Made by a program: the position numbers and the translations under genes. A stretch of 64,000 bases of DNA from Hygrocybe punicea (taxonomy: Eukaryota > Basidiomycota > Agaricomycetes > Agaricales > Hygrophoraceae), in assembly GCA_963556145.1 (NCBI GenBank), contig OY744466.1:62001-126000 (forward strand), read 5' to 3'. The notes beneath the pieces were generated by a model, which made no database searches, was not told where the DNA came from, and saw only the letters and a list, made by a program, of their open reading frames with translations. This document shows, piece after piece, positions 11,655-21,556 of the stretch (position 1 is its first letter; the number at the start of each line of letters is the position of its first letter).

Positions 11655-12862
11655 CTACTCTCCCTTTTGCCTGCGTGCAAACCCCTGGCTGAGCATGGGT
11701 TGGTAGTGGCTGATATGTGGGTATGTGGGCCGGTGAGTATCGTATCGCTCGTGGACATCATCCCTCATGAAGTATGCCACGCAAATTCTCTCCCCCCTCG
11801 TCCACCTTTGGACCCTGTGAGACAGAAGTCTTCCAGCAATCAGAACCACCGTTCCTGGATCGTATTTAAGCCTAAGCCCAACATCTGGGACATCCAAGAA
11901 GGCACCACTATGTGTTCCGGCAGATACCAGGGCGTCAAAACATGTGGGCCCTCCACCAGGATCTCGGTGTCGTTTGGTTTCCCGATTGACAATGACGGCC
12001 ATTGCGGAGTATGAGGATGTCCAATGTGAAATATGAGGGTGTTTCGCCTGATCCTGGATTCGGTTCATCGCCTGCATGCCTGCACGTCGCAATTGAGGTG
12101 TCGTGACGGCCAATATGGCTTCTAGCAGTTGGTTAAGAGACTTCATCTTTTGCAAGAATGGTAAAACGGTAGGGTCGATGATGGTTAGGGACGGGTTGCT
12201 CTGGTGTTGGAGGGTCTGCATGAAAAATGCTTTGTTTTAGCCCTTAGTAAGCTCGTAACCTTGGTGTTGACTTTACTGAGTGTGCTTGAGCAAACCACTC
12301 GGGTGACATATCCACCACCCCTGTTTGGAATTCAGCGTTGACGAGAGGCGGGTGAAACGCTGAGGTCCTCCAGGCAATTTTGGCAGTGTGGCCTTGTTGT
12401 TGTTGCCGTGATAATTTGGCCTGGATGTTTGCCATGGCTTTGGTTAATAGTGGTGAGAGAATCTTAATGGCTTCATGGATCTCGGTCTGTGCTGTGGTCA
12501 GAGCGGCCTGAGCACGTTGGTTGAACTCACCTTGAGTTGATCACCCAAAATGTCTGGCAGATACCAGAGGAGAATCCGACCGTATTTGTCCGTGAGGACA
12601 GCAGGCGAGTCTACTTCACCCAACGCTTCTTGTTGATAGAAAGCATTCAGATTTCGGTCCATCGACATCTCATCCCCAGCTTCATTGACTACACCCATCT
12701 TGACTTTATCCGCCCACCTGTCAACATCAAACTGGATGCTAACTAACCGCCCACATGAATGTTATTAATAAGCACACGCCTGGTTGTTGGCCACTCACTG
12801 TTGTTGAGCAGGGCCTGTGCAACAATATTGGTGACCTTGTTGTATTGTTGTTCTGTATTCAT
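11655..12862 (-). CDS. TET/JBP-type 2-oxoglutarate/Fe(II) dioxygenase
   Basis: The last exon (12215-11655) carries the double-stranded beta-helix dioxygenase signature: the HxD iron site in RHRDPGGG, then a PG turn (YDPGTVV), the distal iron-binding His in LLSHRV, and the 2-oxoglutarate-binding Arg in GERICVAYF. This matches the basidiomycete TET/JBP family, which oxidises 5-methylcytosine or thymine in DNA. A 61-nt intron (12216-12276) precedes it; the upstream exon ends AQAHS. Further upstream the frame changes near 12528: either a very short intron or a 1-nt deletion, so the 5' half is uncertain and the gene may be damaged. The start at 12862 is the first plausible ATG. It lies head-to-head with the plus-strand genes beginning at 14.9 kb and tail-side to the H3-mimic gene. 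Fungal TET/JBP genes are known to travel with KDZ transposons. Confidence 0.75.
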
Positions 12863-13158
12863 TGCGTTGGGCAATCTGAGTGACTGGTGGACTAGTTTCT
12901 GTCTGGGGTGGAATTCAAAGCCTAAGCATGTCTGTAGGGTTTTTTAGATGAGGTTAGTTGTATACCTCAACCTGATCCTCTCCACATCAGAGGATTTAGG
13001 TGGTGTCACGCCTGGTTGGTCATAAAAGCTTGTGGCATCCGACAACACATGTGACAGCATGGCAGTCATAAGCGTCTCTGTGGGATCTGTGGCCATGATG
13101 AGGGTAAAAGATAAGGTTACAAGTATTATGTAACCTTGGATTTAGCCTCCGACGAGCT
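12863..13158. other. Upstream region of the dioxygenase gene
   Basis: No gene. Positions about 13021-13135 resemble 14526-14625 (shared GACAGCATGGC(A/G)GTCAT and AAGTATTATGTAA), a diverged direct repeat on either side of the small element at 13159-14176. Confidence 0.5.
13151..13158. repeat. Left 8-bp target-site duplication (GACGAGCT)
   Basis: Identical to 14177-14184 and directly adjacent to the terminal inverted repeats. Confidence 0.85.
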
Positions 13159-14176
13159 AGGACCCATGAATATAAGTGGCAATGCCTCCGCGGAATCCGG
13201 ACCAAAATCGTGAAAAAAGGTACCCTATGCCTGATTTTTTCCGGACCAAAAGTCCCAAATTCTGAAAAATGCCACATTATTTATCCGGCCAAATTTTCGT
13301 AAGAGTGTCAAGGTCTCATCCATTTCCTAAGCCAAATTTTCGTAAGAGGTCTCATCCATTTCCGGACCAGTTTTGCATCCCATGTGATTTTCTGGCACAA
13401 CTCCGCCTGTCTTTCTTTCATGTCAAGTCAGAAATGTCGATCTAAGTAGGGAGTGCAATGCTACCAGTTTACATGTTGAAAGTTACCCCAGTCCCTCTAA
13501 CGAGCTCTCTAACGTTGCTAGCATCTATTGTGAGATGGACACAATCCACGACGACTTGGCTGCAGACCTATGGCAGAGCTCTGACTGGATCTGTAACAAT
13601 AAGAAGTACCCCACCAACAACACTCCCTCTTTCATTCTGGCAGCATGCGCTGAAGTCCTGGAAATACCTACGTCACACACAGGACTCATTCCATATCCAA
13701 GACTCTCTGTCACCGAGTTATTAAAATTGATTATTCCCAGCCAATCCTCTGCATAGATACGGCTGTTACCTGGATCTCACAGTCTGCAGCTCTGAGTACT
13801 GATCAGCGCCACCTCGAGCTTGATGATTCTTTCTCAATTTTCACAAGATACAAGAAATACATACCACAGCTCCTAGCAGCCGTCAAGCATCTTCAAGTCT
13901 TGCGTAGAAATCCAAGGTCTAGGAAGGGGGAATTGACTGAAAAAGAAGCGGACATGGAGGTACTATCCAGCGACGAACTAGCTTAGAGTATGTGCCTACG
14001 CAGCAATCCGGACTTTTTTTATATTTTGGAAGGCCTCCGCCAGAGTCCGGCCCCAAATCTGAAAATTGGTCGCATGCCTGAGTTTATCCGGACCTTTTCG
14101 AGCAAATTTGAATTTTTTTTGCCGGACCTAAAGGGGGTCTGCTGCGGAGGCATTGTGACTTATATTCATGGGTCCT
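13159..14176. mobile_element. 1018-bp non-autonomous TIR element with 8-bp TSD
   Basis: Terminal inverted repeats at 13159-13191 and 14144-14176 match at 31 of 33 positions and begin AGGACCCATGAATATAAGT. They are flanked by an exact GACGAGCT duplication. Subterminal regions contain repeated (T)CCGGACC and GCCTCCGC words in both orientations. An 8-bp duplication fits hAT-like or KDZ/Zisupton-like elements; the TIR start does not decide which. There is no transposase, only a short coding remnant. Confidence 0.85.
13535..13986 (+). pseudogene. Coding remnant inside the small TIR element
   Basis: Two coding-like stretches in different frames: one from 13535 (DDLAADLWQSSDW..) to about 13690, and one from about 13711 to the TAG at 13984-13986 (..SFSIFTRYKKYIPQLL.. 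to DELA). They may be joined by an intron or separated by a frameshift. I do not recognise the protein. It may be a captured gene fragment or a decayed element protein. Confidence 0.45.
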
Positions 14177-14184
14177 GACGAGCT
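14177..14184. repeat. Right 8-bp target-site duplication (GACGAGCT)
   Basis: Identical to 13151-13158. Confidence 0.85.
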
Positions 14185-14347
14185 CCCTTCTAAAACCTAA
14201 CCCCCACTGATCTTCACCTTCACCTGACTGAAACTATCATAGTGTGCTCCCAAAACAATGTCCAGCCAGATTAGTGGTGCTTTAGGGGCAGGGAAGCATA
14301 TCAGGAGAGCCATGGCATGGTTGGGGAATGTATGGAAGTCTTAGCCT

Positions 14348-14540
14348 CCGTTTGTATTTTACATCCAGCTCATATATCACTGGAATGGTAGATATCTGAC
14401 GTCTGATCGGTGCGATGGACATTATTATGATATTACAACAAATTGCAAGAGAGTTGAATATGGTTAATCCCACCAGACCAATCCAGACCATAAAGTTTAG
14501 GATTCTAACTGGGTTACCACAAGTGCATTTAAAAGCTAGT
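14348..14540. repeat. Upstream repeat shared with 16380-16575, copy 1
   Basis: Collinear with 16380-16575: GTTTGTATTTTAC, CACTGGAATGGTAG, GACATTATTATGATATT, GCAAGAG(A)GTTGAAT, CCCACCAGACC and AAAGTTTAGGATTCTAACTGG all recur in order. It lies upstream of the 431-aa gene as the other copy lies upstream of the next gene. Confidence 0.85.
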
Positions 14541-14898
14541 GCCGTCCAACAACACCTGTGACAGCATGGCGGTCATGAGCGTCTTATGATAAGGGTTATA
14601 AGTATTATGTAAACTGAATCTAAGCAAAAATTTAATAGATTCCTTGTGTTGGTCACTATCGCTGAATTGAACTTACTTAAATATGCCTCCAGTGGCCCAG
14701 GCCCAGCCCTTATCGACTAACTGTCATGCCATCAAGTTCTAATCTAACACCACAAAGCATTGACACGGCAGTGAGCTCACGCAGTCGACCTGCCAGTCGG
14801 TCAGCCAACACATCGAGTCTCACCGAAGCTGCAGATTCAACTCACCAACTTCCAGAATAGCGAAAAGTCGCAGTATTTACGACACATGGTGTGTTGCC
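14541..14898. other. Intergenic; possible extra 5' exon
   Basis: An ATG at 14727 opens a 44-codon Ser/Arg-rich frame that stops at the TAG near 14860. It could be an upstream exon or an upstream ORF of the gene that follows, but I found no good splice pair. Confidence 0.35.
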
Positions 14899-16305
14899 AT
14901 GATGGTGGAAGAGCAACCAAGCGCCATGGATGTGACTGAGGTTGGCGATGCAAGATTACGCTCTGCCTTGCAAGCCATGGGGTCAAGGCGGCCAGAGCTA
15001 ACCAAGTGGGCTGTACGTCCAAGTTCCATTACATTCAACGGGTCAAAGGAATATAGCCACCTTGATTTTTCAGGCGAGGCGTTTTCATAATGATGTAAAT
15101 TCCGTGCGGCATGGCTGGCTAGAGGACCCAGAGCTCACGCAAGTGTCACTCGTGAATGTTGGCCGTGAGTGTGTCAACTTTGGATCCTGTTGGGAGTCCT
15201 TGGTCAGGGGTTGGACTGCTGCCAAAGCTATGTCGGATACTGAAAGTGAACCAACCTGGAGGGCTGAGGTGTGGCAGATGGTGTTCATGGCAGCCAACAT
15301 GTCTGATCGCAAATCGGCTGATTGGGTCAATGAGTGAGTGATGCTAGCAGGTGAACTCACCCGGATCGTGACCGTCATGACAGCACTGAACAAATGAAGC
15401 TCCCAAACGGTGTTTTCGGCCTAGGAACCGAGAATTTCCCCCCGTCACTTCGAGGTGCTTACCAACAGCCTGACTTTGTGTTTCGAGAAAATCTGTCAAC
15501 ACAAGACCCTGCAGAGAAAGAACTACTATCACGTCCAGAGGCGACAGTGGGCACACAAAGGGCCTTCTTTGCAGTTCTATTGGCAGAGGGCAAACCGGCA
15601 CAGGGTAAATGGGTTGGATTTGCTAAGCGGCAGGGAAGCATGGGTGCAGCTGCCTGCTGCTATCATCTTATATCTTTGGGTTCAAGCAATCCTTGGGTTG
15701 TGTTCGCCGGTATGAATGGTAGCAAGGTGAGATGGTATGCCATGAATGGGACCGATGTTGGTGGGGGGAATTGGAAGTTGACATATCGACTATTGGAAAA
15801 TATGGACCTCGACTTGAGGAGGTTTGGGGATTGCCTGTCTGTGTTCGCTCTGGGTGAAGCCATGAGGGTTAGCGGGGATGACGCCCTAGACAACTTCAAA
15901 GACAGATTGAAGTCTGCCCTTGCTAGAGAATCTGGGATCGCTCGATGGTGGTTAGATGACCCAAGGAGTACTGGGTTATCTGGGAGTCAATCGCATGGGG
16001 GCAGCGCAGCAGGTGCCGGCCAAGGGGAACAATCCAAAAAACGGAGAAGGCAAGACCCAGACACAACGTCCCAGACCACGACCACGTCATCCCAAAGTAG
16101 CACGCACACACAAACTGGCTCTCAAGGCTTAGCATCTGGCAAGCGCCAGGCTATATTGGAGTGGCTAGGCTCTGGGACGGACATGGGAGAGACGGTTAGA
16201 ACCGGTGTTACTGCCGAACCCAAGCTTGCAGCACCTGAGTCACTGCCTAAGGGCCGATGGGGCAGCGGGTTCAAATGGCTGCATTCTATACTGCGACGGT
16301 TTTAA
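14899..16305 (+). CDS. Unknown 431-aa protein (element gene 1)
   Basis: Three exons join cleanly: 14899-15012, 15074-15333 and 15384-16305, with introns of 61 and 50 nt (donors GTACGT and GTGAGT, both ending in CAG) and preserved frame. The first two thirds look globular and Trp-rich (for example WESLVRGW, WRAEVWQMVF, WVVFAGM, VRWYAMNGTDVGGGNW). About residue 315 onward is Ser/Thr/Gln-rich with a basic KKRRR cluster that could be a nuclear signal. I do not recognise the family. It is the first of four same-strand genes and is head-to-head with the dioxygenase gene. The ATG was chosen because it is the first in frame with exon 2. Confidence 0.6.
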
Positions 16306-16379
16306 AAATACTATAACCCTTCTCAAACCCATACAACAACTTCCAGTTGTTGTATGACCTTTATATGTTGACTTCTTGT

Positions 16380-16575
16380 CTGTTTGTATTTTACACACTG
16401 GAATGGTAGTTGTTATATGACATCTCATCCATGTGATGAACATTATTATGATATTGTATTATACTTCATTGTCATGCTGTTACTTTTGCAAGAGTTGAAT
16501 GTGGATGATCCCACCAGACCTAACCAGAACTTAAAGTTTAGGATTCTAACTGGGAAACCGAAGGTGCATTCACAA
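16380..16575. repeat. Upstream repeat shared with 14348-14540, copy 2
   Basis: Sits between element genes 1 and 2, directly before the start of gene 2. See 14348-14540 for the shared words. A duplicated promoter-proximal segment is one explanation. Confidence 0.85.
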
Positions 16576-16593
16576 TCTTGAACTTTGCGTCAC

Positions 16594-19500
16594 ATGACAA
16601 ATACCCCTCTTATGCGCTCTCACCAACAATTCCTTCTGAAATGGCCTCGGTCAGTGCCTAGAAAGGCTGAATGTGATGCTGCCCTCAGGTTCCGCGAGGG
16701 CAATGGCATTCTCAAACCAACATCTGCTTCTAACTCTATCCCAATTTATGTCACCACCGCTTGGGTTACTGAAACCGGTAGAATGTCGGACAAGTCATCC
16801 ACTGCGCTTCCTGGACATTACCGGCGTTTCTGGGATCAGCTAAACTTTATTATCATTTATTATCAAGAGGCTTATAGGTGGCTCAGCCAATGGCTTGAAG
16901 ACAAATCCCGAGGTTATCAGCTGTTACGCAAGGCAGTAGAAACTCACGTCAAATGGATCGTCTATTCTACCAAAGTTCAAGACTTAGTCAAACAGGTACT
17001 AAAGGACGAGGCAGTGACAACTTGGACTGGTGAAACACGTATACCTATTTTTGATGAGTGGATTGTAAAGGACCAGTGGGATTTGCATCGCGCCACTAAA
17101 AAGGCACTGGTGTCTTCAACAAGCTTGAATCATTTCAAGTTGGATCCATTCAAGGATGGAAAAGAATTTGGCAAGTGACGTTTGACTTGTCAAAATAATT
17201 CCTAACCAATGTGGCAGATTATAAGAACGTATTTCCGGAGATGTTGGCTCCCTCCAACCCAGCTGAGAACTTTAACTGCGCACGATTGGGCATTCAGCAC
17301 TTTGACTTCGATAAATATATGATGGGCCTATTAACAGATATCGGGATTATACCCAAGGGGTTAGGAGGACCATCTAAATCTACGGTTGAAACCCATCATG
17401 AAATGATTGGTCAAGATGTTCTCTGTGATGCTGGCTCACTTGTGGTTAAAGAGAATCTCTCGTGCCTGGTATGCTATAAACCATTACATTTAGGTGTTTT
17501 CCATGAATGATTTTGCTCAGGCCCTGTTAGAGTCAGCTTGTCCTGATTTAGGCTTCAGAGGTGACGGTGAAGGCTTAAACAGCCAGGTCAAATTGGTCTC
17601 ATCTTATCTTCCTCACCATCCTAACTCGATTTCAACCAGGGGTCCACCTTACACCAACAAGTCAATCATAATGGCAATCAGCCTAACCAAAACATTTCTC
17701 AGTCACCGGTATGACCTCCAAGTTTGGTTTGGGTGGTTATGTTTTTAATGATGTATCCTCTGACAGTCAGACTTGTCATCAGAGAACCCACTTAATATAC
17801 AGGACCACAGTGATTATTGGCCAGGATCATCTCAACAGACAGATTGCTGTGAAAATCTAGTCAGCTCAGTCAGTTTTTTCTTTCTGGGGTTCAATCCCTT
17901 CGTAACCAATTATGCCAACAGAATGCCAACCCCGATCAGAGTATATCTGCTGGTCAGTGTGACAGATTCTCTAACCTAATGTATTGTTCTCTCATCAAGC
18001 ATGTGTAGTTTCACCTTTATCACCGGTTCAACCTAAACCCCAATCTAAACCCAAGACATCATCTGGAACATTAATTCCTCACATAGATCTTAGAGAGAAG
18101 ATGAGAGGAAGGACAAATACAATTTTTAAGAAAACAGATTTGTATGTGACATTTGCATTCAAGTCGATGGGGTTATTTAACTTCATTTCAAGAATCATTA
18201 TTCCCAACCCAGGCACCGCCATTATTAACACACTACCCAGAATTCAAGATAATATTCTGGTAAGTAGTTTGAATTTTGTACATCACACTCAAGGCAAGTC
18301 TTATGAGAAATAGTATCATAGTTCCGATGGGGATTCCGCGGTTCATTGCAATTCTGAGATGATTGATGCCACCAATTGCACAGATTCTTTGAACTGGTAT
18401 GTTGAACAATTAGTAATGCTTCCTTATCCTCATTGGTCGTTACAGTCTGGACTCACCATTGACCGAGCTTGAAATAGTCATTCATAATTCTGCGACGTCG
18501 GCAGATGATTATGATTTGTAAGCTTGGCTATTGTGTTGAAGCTTCCTCTTGCATAATGCAATTTTTGCAGTGATGAGCCTAATAACCCTAACCAACCAAA
18601 TGATGACTTGGAAGATTTGTGGTCATACGATGATGATCGTAACCCTTTAAGGTAAGTTTACATGCAGAATTTGGACTCTGGTGTGCTTACTTGTGTTGTT
18701 TGCTTTTTATGATTTTATCAGTAAGGATTATTTGGTCAAAGGGCCAATTTCAGGTGTTATAAATACATTTCACATATGGGATAACTAATCTAAATATGTC
18801 TTGCTGGGCTGAATCCAGATGTTGCAGAAAGGTTGGAGGTCGAGGTAACCAGCCAGAGGATGGTGTATGAAGACAGGTATGTGGATCTTTGATCGCTCTT
18901 AAACTAATTCCAAAACATGCCTCAGGACTCCTCCGTATGTGCCTCAAGATTTATCAGAGTGTGTTATATTTTTCACTTGGAGCATAAACATTTCATCATT
19001 GGTTTGGTCTGTAATTTCAGGGATTCCTCACCAGCCGTTGCAGTGGGGAGGGTTAGTGCATCTTCCTCGGAAGAAGAAACTTTAATGGCCAGTTTTCAAA
19101 GAAAAGAAGCTCATGTGGTGTCTTCCTCTGATGAGGAAGATACCTTGTTTGCCAAGTGGAAGAAACAGCACAAATCTGCCCCAATCGGAACCCCTAAATC
19201 TGGTGGGAAGAAGAAGACTTACACCTTGAAAACTGCCATCGTAGTCAGTCCCAGGAAGGGAGATCGCGCTAAATCTGCTGGAATTGACACGAGCAAAACA
19301 TCCACCCATCAACAACAAGAAGCTTCAATTGTTTTCCTGGATGGTTTGGCCCATTCATTGGAAAGATTGGCAAACTTGACTAAAGATAATGGATCTCGTG
19401 GTGTAAGCCCTCATTTGTTCAATTCCTCTTGTGAATTATTTTTATCAGGTTGGATTGTTTCTAGAAGACAATGGATGAGTTACTGTCATTTTTTGAGACT

Positions 19501-19750
19501 TGGAATGCATTGTGGGCTAGCCATGAACGCGACTGTTTGGATAAAATCAAGTCCATCAGGGCTGATTCCAAAACAAAGGTAATGAATCTTCTTTTCATCT
19601 GCATCACTGCTGAAACTCCTTGGATAGAAATCCGTCGGCAAAGCCTTTTTGAAGAAAATAGTGCCTTGGTTGAAGGAACATGGTAATGATGATCAGAAAT
19701 TGATGCAAGGGGTAATCTCTATGGCCTTGGCATTTACAGGCAACATGTAG
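16594..19750 (+). CDS. Many-exon unknown protein (element gene 2)
   Basis: At least twelve short introns can be traced. The first appears to be GC-AG (donor GCAAGT at 17171, acceptor before 17218), since a GT donor there gives a stop. The N-terminal 190 residues are Trp/Tyr/Lys-rich. The middle exons are Ser/Pro/Gln/Asn-rich and probably disordered. The exon from 19021 is acidic then basic (SSSEEET.., SSDEEDT.., KSGGKKK). The C-terminal exons (about 19470-19750) look helical, possibly coiled coil, and end ..GNM at the TAG 19748-19750. No family recognised. The tandem-duplication breakpoint (18603) falls inside one of its exons, so the second copy lacks the 5' half. Confidence 0.55.
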
Positions 19751-20225
19751 ATAATGGTTAGACCTGGATATGTGTTAGAATCGTATTGTTTGCTCTCATA
19801 TATACTCAGGCTTGGATGTTGCTAGCTTATATTTTCTGGCAACTAAACTCAGACTGGGTTTGGTCGGGTTTTTTTCTAATAGTGTTCTGACCACTTTTAC
19901 TCACCACATCGCTGCATGACTATAATCTTACCACAAAGGAAGAGGTTAAGCTAAAAAGCTAAAAAGCCAGCTAACTCCCAAAACCCTAACTTGAAATGTA
20001 ACTGGATTGCTGCATGACTGGCCATAATACAAGTAAGACACATATCCCCATAAGCTAACCAAAGACCAGCTAACTCCCAAAATCCTAACCAACCTGGCAA
20101 TTGTTTGCTCACATGATTTCGTTTGGCTGACTAACCCAGCTCACTCTCACTCTCTTCACCTCATGTCAGCTCTATGCGGTTTTGGTATTTGACGCTCATC
20201 TGATGCAACTCTCCATGATTATTAG
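19751..20225. other. Intergenic between element genes 2 and 3
   Basis: No gene. Contains two diverged copies of a roughly 95-bp segment (about 19912-20000 and 20008-20095), each starting GCTGCATGACT and ending CCAGCTAACTCCCAAAA(C/T)CCTAAC. Confidence 0.6.
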
Positions 20226-21471
20226 ATGGCTTCATCCCGGAACTTGATCAGACAAGAACTCAAACCCAATAATTCCAAGTTTGGAAAATTGGCCACCTAC
20301 GAGTCTCTGAAAAGTAGGTTGATTGTCTGAACTTACCTGGGCATTGACCCTTGGACTTTCTTTGTCTATAGTCATGGGTAACTCGGAGGATGGTTTGGTG
20401 GAATTCTTTCGTGGGGACCAGTAAGGTCTTGCTTTTGCTTCTTCCTCATCTAACCTCTCTTTGCGGTTAGTGTCATGGTTGTCCCTCATGAAGAAGACTT
20501 GGGTGAATTGGATAATGATGGTTTTTTGGCCAACCCCGATAATTATTATCATGCAACCATTGTGGACATTCGAGGAAACTTGGACAAATCAGGATCGGTC
20601 TGTTTTCATTCTCTAAAACTTTCAACTGTCCAATCTTGGAGTAGATTTGGATCAAGATAAGTTGGTTTTATACTGCGGACCATATTAGGTCTGTCTTCCC
20701 CACAGAGAGTGCTCATCTGTGAGTGGTTATTGCATTGTACCCTTCTCAAATAGTGCTTCATGGGTAGCAGGCCATTGGACAAAATGGGTTCAAATGAGTT
20801 GGTGGCTTCCAATCACGAGGACATTATTGATGCTGCTTGTATTGAATGTAAGTCTTTGACTTCTCTCAAACATCAACCAGCAAGTTGAGCTTGTCGGACA
20901 GCGCCCTCTTCCTTGCTACACTTCGATGACACTTTGTGTCTACATTCCGACATCCCAACTGATTCCTATTATTCACGTTGGACTCTCAACGTCAAATCCA
21001 TGACATTCACAGTGCGGTTAAATCATCTTCTCCTGATATTTCTGTGCTGATTTGACTTATTTTCAGAAGCTCAAAATGTCCTGTGTCATAGGCTGTCATG
21101 GTTTGTATGCGCCAGAAAGTGACATTCAGCGTTGGTGTTCCACTTGTCAGACATGGTTTCACACAGAGTGTATGGAGGTCCAACAGGAGGAACCTACATT
21201 CGAAATAACAGGCCTAAAATCTCCGCCTGCCGGTGTTGATGAAGATCTCCTAACCATTGCAATTAAACCAATAGAGCGGGGACTTCTTTCAATTCATGGG
21301 TTGGTTGGCAATGGCGAACAGCAATTGTTTTCCAGATGGTTGTTATCCGAGGCCAATAAAGGGGAGAAGAACTGTTCTCTGCAAAATCTCAGCAAAAAGT
21401 ATGTGAGGAGAGTTATGGGTGATAATCCTGTGTATTATGAATGTCCTTATTGCACACGTAGTTGGATTTAG
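20226..21471 (+). CDS. BAH-PHD chromatin-reader-like protein (element gene 3)
   Basis: Seven exons with introns of 47-80 nt give a protein of roughly 330 aa. The middle part has BAH landmarks in order: a basic/acidic VMVVPHEED segment, YYHATIVDIRG, then ISWFYTADHI, and NELVASNHEDIIDAACIE, as in BAH domains that bind chromatin proteins or modified histones. The C-terminal exon has a PHD-like pattern: CVIGC, WCSTC, FHTEC and a final YECPYC. It is followed 86 bp later by the Ulp1-type gene on the same strand. A diverged homologue with the same domain order lies at 50812-52062. Inferred role: recognising histone H3 state at target or donor chromatin. Exon borders between the BAH and PHD parts are by eye. 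Confidence 0.7.
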
Positions 21472-21556
21472 TCATTTCCCTGCTCACCTTACGTGATGCC
21501 TCGTGTAGGTTGCGGGTTGTGCCTGTATTACATATTGTATCTTGCTTTCCGTCATC

